A stretch of 10,861 bases of DNA from NCBI GenBank assembly GCA_964457365.1, contig CAYWFP010000115.1, positions 1 to 10,861 of the forward strand. The letters run 5' to 3'. Below, piece by piece: positions 6,201-10,861 of this stretch. The notes under the pieces were generated by a model, which made no database searches, was not told the DNA's origin, and was given only the letters and a program-made list of their open reading frames with translations. A program made the position numbers and the translations under genes. Each line of letters starts with the position of its first letter. The first letter of the stretch is position 1. Source of the stretch: CAYWFP01 sp964457365. Its GTDB lineage: Bacteria > Planctomycetota > SZUA-567.

Positions 6201-6926
6201 ATGACGGATGCTTTCGAGTTCCCCCGTGCGCCGAGGATCGAAGTGGACTATCGTGCGCAAGTCGTCGCCCGCGCTCCGGGCGGACGGGCAGTCGAGTTCT
6301 CCGAGACTTGTATCCGCAACCTCTCGCGGACCGGCTGCCTCATCGGCCTTCCCAATACCAATCTCACCGATATCGAAGAGAAGATGACTTTCGACATTCG
6401 CATCAACGTTCTGCCCGATTTTCCGCTGCAGGGCCATCTGGCGCGGGTCTGCGACGAAACGCCGTTCTGGGGCTTATGGCTGGGGCTGGAATTCGAACCT
6501 GACCAGCAAACGGCCCTGGAACGCCTCAAGTATCATGTCGACACGTTGATGAAGGAGCAGAAGCGCGAAGAGCGCAGCAAAACCCGGATCATCCGCGTCA
6601 AGAAGCAAGGCGGGCGTCTGGCTTTCGGCCTTTGCGTCCTGGTGGCTCTGGCCGCACTAGTCGTTCTGGCGCGCCATTTCCTCCCCGCCGCAACCGGCAA
6701 CGGGGATGCCGATCCGGCCCTGATCCAGAAATTCCTGACCGATCCGGGCGCCCTGACACAAGCCGAACGCCGGCAACTGCAGCAATGGGGAAAAGACAAC
6801 TTCTCCACCGACGAGATCAAATCCATATACGATCAACTCGGCGAGGAGCAGAAACAGTCGTTGCTGAACAATCTGAACGCGGACGATATGAAGGAATTGC
6901 GCCGCCAGATGGCGCCTGGCGAATAG
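6201..6926 (+). CDS. PilZ-domain protein with one transmembrane helix and an extracytoplasmic tail
   Basis: A 241-residue protein in three parts. Residues about 5-115 are a PilZ domain, the usual c-di-GMP-binding module. The second motif is clear as NLSRTG (40-45). The first motif, normally RxxxR, appears as RAPR (R9, R12) with one base-binding arginine out of register, so ligand binding is uncertain. Residues 118-136 are a charged linker, and about 140-157 a hydrophobic helix (LAFGLCVLVALAALVVLA). The last 80 residues are helical and polar, rich in Gln, Asp and Glu, with no recognised domain. Topology should be PilZ inside and tail outside, by the positive charges before the helix. An in-frame TGA two codons upstream fixes the ATG as the first possible start. 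Its ribosome-binding site (GAGGA, 6182-6186) is distant. It is probably monocistronic. Confidence 0.8.
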   Translation: MTDAFEFPRAPRIEVDYRAQVVARAPGGRAVEFSETCIRNLSRTGCLIGLPNTNLTDIEEKMTFDIRINVLPDFPLQGHLARVCDETPFWGLWLGLEFEPDQQTALERLKYHVDTLMKEQKREERSKTRIIRVKKQGGRLAFGLCVLVALAALVVLARHFLPAATGNGDADPALIQKFLTDPGALTQAERRQLQQWGKDNFSTDEIKSIYDQLGEEQKQSLLNNLNADDMKELRRQMAPGE

Positions 6927-6936
6927 GTTTTCTCCC

Positions 6937-6973
6937 GCAGAGCCCGACTCTGCCGAGCGTGGCAACTTTTGCC
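6937..6973 (+). terminator. tandem hairpins after the PilZ gene, weak terminator
   Basis: A perfect 6-bp stem GCAGAG (6937-6942) / CTCTGC (6948-6953) begins 11 bases past the stop. It is followed by GGCAA (6961-6965) / TTGCC (6969-6973). No T tract follows the first stem and only a short mixed one follows the second, so intrinsic termination is uncertain. The rest of the 325-base gap before the next gene holds a candidate promoter and a leader, with no gene visible. Confidence 0.35.
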
Positions 6974-7124
6974 GTATTCTCCCGCGAAAATCCAGCCGTT
7001 TTCACTGCCGATCAATCCTTTCCGGATAACTGTATTTTCCTGACATTGAATAGGTTACGCTTTTCGACCACCCTCCGATCCCGTCGATCCACAATCTTTC
7101 GCCACGTCCTTGACGGAAAGGGGG

Positions 7125-7152
7125 TTGACTTTTTCTGTAATGGGGATTCAAT
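7125..7152 (+). promoter_or_regulatory. candidate promoter of the outer-membrane protein gene
   Basis: TTGACT (7125-7130) is spaced 16 bases from TTCAAT (7147-7152). An overlapping alternative pairs TTGACG (7110-7115) with TGTAAT (7136-7141), but its 20-base spacer is too long. Either gives a leader of roughly 90-110 bases. A small stem GCAG (7219-7222) / CTGC (7228-7231) lies just ahead of the ribosome-binding site. I recognise no riboswitch. Confidence 0.4.
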
Positions 7153-7251
7153 GTGTCCGTAATTAATGTCAGGGGTTTTTGCGTCTGCACGGAGAGGCCG
7201 CGCAATATCGGCGGTTGGGCAGGCTGTCTGCATACAGAGAACAGGACTTCG

Positions 7252-8298
7252 ATGATGTCACATATCCGCGAACTGGCCGGGCGGCTGTGCCTGCTCGGAG
7301 CGCTGCTGGGTCTCTGTGGCATGTCGACGGCCGTGGCCGAAGACAGTCAGGGCCTCTGGATGAGGCCGGAGATGGCCAAATTCAAGGTGATGAGCAAGAG
7401 CGGCGTCCGCGCCCACGGCGAGAGCGACGTCGACGATCAGGACGACGACCTGCGCCTGACGGAGTACTCCTTCGACCTCGTCGTCCCGGTGGCGCTCAGC
7501 GCCCGCGACGAGATCATCTTCGACCTGGGCTTCGAAGGCTGGAACCTCGACACCGGCGTGCGCCTGGCCAACGACGACCCGGGCAAATACGGCACGTACA
7601 ACGCTCCTTATGGCGCCCACCTGCCCAACGACCTCTTCGATCTGGATATGGGGATTACCTACCGGCATATATTCGACAACGGCATGATCGTCGGCGCCTT
7701 CGGCGAGATCGGCTCCCAGAGCGACGAACTCTTTCACAGCGGCGACGAGATGACCTACCGCGGCAACGTTTTCTTCAAGGTGCCGCACGGCATGTACAAC
7801 GCGTTCATCTTCTTCGTCGACTACAATAACGCCCGCTCGAGCGAGTTGTACAGCAAGTACCCCCTCCCGGGCGCCGGCTATCTGATGGGCATCTCCAAGG
7901 GCAGCTACGTCGTCCTCGGCTTTCCGTACACCATGCTCCACTTCGAACGCTGGGATCGCTTCGAACTCGACGCGACCTTCCTCTTCCCGCGCGACGTTGA
8001 CGTGAAAGCCAAGTTCAAGGCCCACAAGTGGGTCTCGATCTACGGCGGTTACGAGATGGGCGCCAAGGTCTGGTTCCGCCACGACCGCAAGGAAGACGAG
8101 GACCGCCTCGTCTATCGCGACCAGCGCTTCTTCGGCGGGCTGCGCCTGACGCCGCACAAGTATGTCTACATCGACCTCGGCGCCGGGTACGCCTTCAACC
8201 GCTTCGTCTACGAATCCGAGGAATACTCGCACCGCGACAAACGCATCGAGATTGATCCGAGCGTCTACGGTCAAGCCGAACTGGGCCTCAAGTTCTAA
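7252..8298 (+). CDS. outer-membrane beta-barrel protein, DUF6268-like
   Basis: A 348-residue protein with a Sec signal peptide (residues 1-29, cleavage after AVA, mature start EDSQG). The body alternates polar and hydrophobic residues with many aromatics and Gly, as in beta-barrel strands. It ends in ELGLKF, and the terminal Phe is the classic signal for outer-membrane assembly by BAM. Segments such as TEYSFDLVVPVAL, LPNDLFDLDMGITYRHIF and GAGYLMGISKG resemble the DUF6268 outer-membrane family. That call is from memory of motifs and is moderate. No transport role can be assigned. Two adjacent ATG codons (7252, 7255) are served by AGGA at 7243-7246; either could be used. A longer in-frame start at 7153 adds 33 residues ahead of the signal peptide and was rejected. 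The gene stands alone with its own terminator. Confidence 0.8.
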   Translation: MMSHIRELAGRLCLLGALLGLCGMSTAVAEDSQGLWMRPEMAKFKVMSKSGVRAHGESDVDDQDDDLRLTEYSFDLVVPVALSARDEIIFDLGFEGWNLDTGVRLANDDPGKYGTYNAPYGAHLPNDLFDLDMGITYRHIFDNGMIVGAFGEIGSQSDELFHSGDEMTYRGNVFFKVPHGMYNAFIFFVDYNNARSSELYSKYPLPGAGYLMGISKGSYVVLGFPYTMLHFERWDRFELDATFLFPRDVDVKAKFKAHKWVSIYGGYEMGAKVWFRHDRKEDEDRLVYRDQRFFGGLRLTPHKYVYIDLGAGYAFNRFVYESEEYSHRDKRIEIDPSVYGQAELGLKF

Positions 8299-8326
8299 CC
8301 GACCTCTCTTGCGACGATCTTTTCGG

Positions 8327-8355
8327 CCGGGCCTGCAGGGCCCGGTTTTTTTTTT
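8327..8355 (+). terminator. strong Rho-independent terminator after the outer-membrane protein gene
   Basis: A perfect 7-bp GC stem CCGGGCC (8327-8333) / GGCCCGG (8339-8345) with loop TGCAG is followed directly by ten T (8346-8355). It is the clearest intrinsic terminator in the window. Confidence 0.93.
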
Positions 8356-8383
8356 GCGGCAGTGGCGAGAGGAACAACCCCGC

Positions 8384-9490
8384 GTGAACGCCGAGAACGA
8401 ATCCGCCGCGACGAGGGAGTACCCCTGCGAGCAGTGCGGCGCGAAGCTGGAGTACGCACCGGGGCAGGGCGCGCTGCGTTGCCCGTACTGCGGCCGCGAG
8501 ACACCGGTGCTCTTCGAGGCGGAGGCGATCGAGGAACTCGATTACCGCGAGCGCCTGCGCAGCTTGCGCGCGGCCGAGGCGCAGATCGGCCAACCGCTGG
8601 TCCGCTGCCCGGCCTGCGCGGCGGAGGTGACTTTCGACAACCACGTAGACTCCGATCTCTGCCCCTACTGCGGCACCGGTCTGGTCCGCGAAACGTCGGA
8701 GAGCCGCGCGCTCCGGCCGCGCGCGCTCCTGCCTTTCGCGGTGCCGCGCGCGCGGGCGGTGAAGCTCTTCCGCGACTGGTTGAAATCGCTCTGGTTCGCT
8801 CCGGGCGACCTGAAACGTTTCGCCAGGACCGAGAGCCGGTTGAGCGGGGTCTACGTGCCGTACTGGACCTACGACTGCCGGACCGACTGCGCCTATACCG
8901 GCCAGCGCGGCGACGATTACTGGGATATCGAGCACTACACCGCGCACGAGAACGGCAAGGCCGTGCGCAAGACCCGGCGCGTGCGCAAGACCCGCTGGCA
9001 CGCCGTCAGCGGCACCGTCGGCGACAACTTCGACGACATCCTCGTCCTGGCCAGCCGCTCGCTGCCGCGAAAATACGCCGACAAGCTGACGCCGTGGGAC
9101 CTGGAAAACCTGGTTCCCTACGCGGAGGAATGCCTCAGCGGCTTCCGCACCGAGCGTTACCAGGTCGAACTCGACGAAGGATTCGATCTGGCCAAGGGGG
9201 TGATGGAGAGCGCCATCCGCAGCCACGTCCGGCGCGATATCGGCGGCGACCACCAGCGCATCCACAGCCTGCGGGTGCGCTACGACGAGGTGACCTTCAA
9301 ACACCTGCTGCTGCCGGTCTGGATCAGCACCTACCGCTACCGGGACAAGCCCTACCGCTTCCTCGTCAACGCCCGCACCGGCGAGGTGCAAGGGGAGCGG
9401 CCGTGGAGCGCGTGGAAGATCGCGCTGGCGGTGCTGGCGGGGCTGATCGTCCTCGGCGGCAGCGTGGCGCTGGTGGCCGCCCTGCAGTAA
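8384..9490 (+). CDS. double zinc-ribbon, tail-anchored membrane protein
   Basis: A 368-residue protein starting at GTG, with AGAGGA at 8368-8373 ten bases upstream. Two zinc ribbons occupy the N-terminus: C15/C18 with C33/C36 (YPCEQCGA...LRCPYCG), and C75/C78 with C93/C96 (RCPACAAE...DLCPYCG). A middle domain (about 110-340) contains VYVPYWTYDCRTDCAYTG and LLLPVWISTYRYRDKPYRFLVNARTGEVQGERP. A single C-terminal helix (about 344-365) then ends the chain, so the bulk should face the cytoplasm. Proteins of this build are often labelled in databases as primosomal protein N'-like or superfamily II helicase. No Walker A, DEAH-type or other helicase motif is visible here, so I do not accept that label. 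Function is unknown. The stop lies two bases from the carB stop on the other strand. Confidence 0.82.
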   Translation: MNAENESAATREYPCEQCGAKLEYAPGQGALRCPYCGRETPVLFEAEAIEELDYRERLRSLRAAEAQIGQPLVRCPACAAEVTFDNHVDSDLCPYCGTGLVRETSESRALRPRALLPFAVPRARAVKLFRDWLKSLWFAPGDLKRFARTESRLSGVYVPYWTYDCRTDCAYTGQRGDDYWDIEHYTAHENGKAVRKTRRVRKTRWHAVSGTVGDNFDDILVLASRSLPRKYADKLTPWDLENLVPYAEECLSGFRTERYQVELDEGFDLAKGVMESAIRSHVRRDIGGDHQRIHSLRVRYDEVTFKHLLLPVWISTYRYRDKPYRFLVNARTGEVQGERPWSAWKIALAVLAGLIVLGGSVALVAALQ

Positions 9491-9492
9491 TC

Positions 9493-10861
<1,369 letters not shown>

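Noticed and set aside
7258..8274. 338-codon open frame opposite the outer-membrane protein gene
   Set aside because: Val/Ala/Glu-rich shadow of a gene that has a signal peptide, a C-terminal Phe and a proper terminator.

Overview
The window is a GC-rich chromosomal segment from a diderm bacterium. It has Sec signal peptides, a beta-barrel outer-membrane protein, Shine-Dalgarno starts and sigma70-like promoters. The mix of housekeeping genes with poorly characterised families (DUF2225-like, DUF6268-like, double zinc ribbon) would suit the PVC group or a related uncultured lineage. That placement is inference; nothing here fixes the phylum.

Layout. At 1-70 lies the edge of what looks like an IS66-type transposase remnant. 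An FAD-dependent oxidoreductase (223-1587) follows, then a small membrane protein (1634-1978) whose 3' part looks frameshifted. Convergent to it is a single-domain response regulator (1991-2425, minus) with its own terminator and a good sigma70-like promoter. From 2737 to 2811 three hairpins are packed together, directly ahead of a 5'-truncated Na+/H+ antiporter remnant (about 2806-3074).

Next is a plus-strand housekeeping group: an exported DUF2225-like zinc-binding protein (3263-4867), rsmA (4891-5796), and rpmG (5877-6041) closed by a U-rich terminator. Three separate transcription units then follow. They encode a PilZ-domain membrane protein (6201-6926), a beta-barrel outer-membrane protein (7252-8298, strong terminator), and a double zinc-ribbon tail-anchored protein (8384-9490). 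The last converges with the 3' part of carB (9493 to the window end, minus), with only two bases between the stop codons.

Functionally, rsmA and rpmG serve the ribosome and carB serves pyrimidine/arginine synthesis. The single-domain receiver and the PilZ protein are signalling parts with no visible partner here. I see no CRISPR array, tRNA, rRNA, phage module or complete mobile element, and no clearly new multi-gene system. The least explained pieces are the hairpin cluster at the antiporter truncation, the exported DUF2225-like protein, the half-cysteine L33 and the probable frameshift in the small membrane gene.
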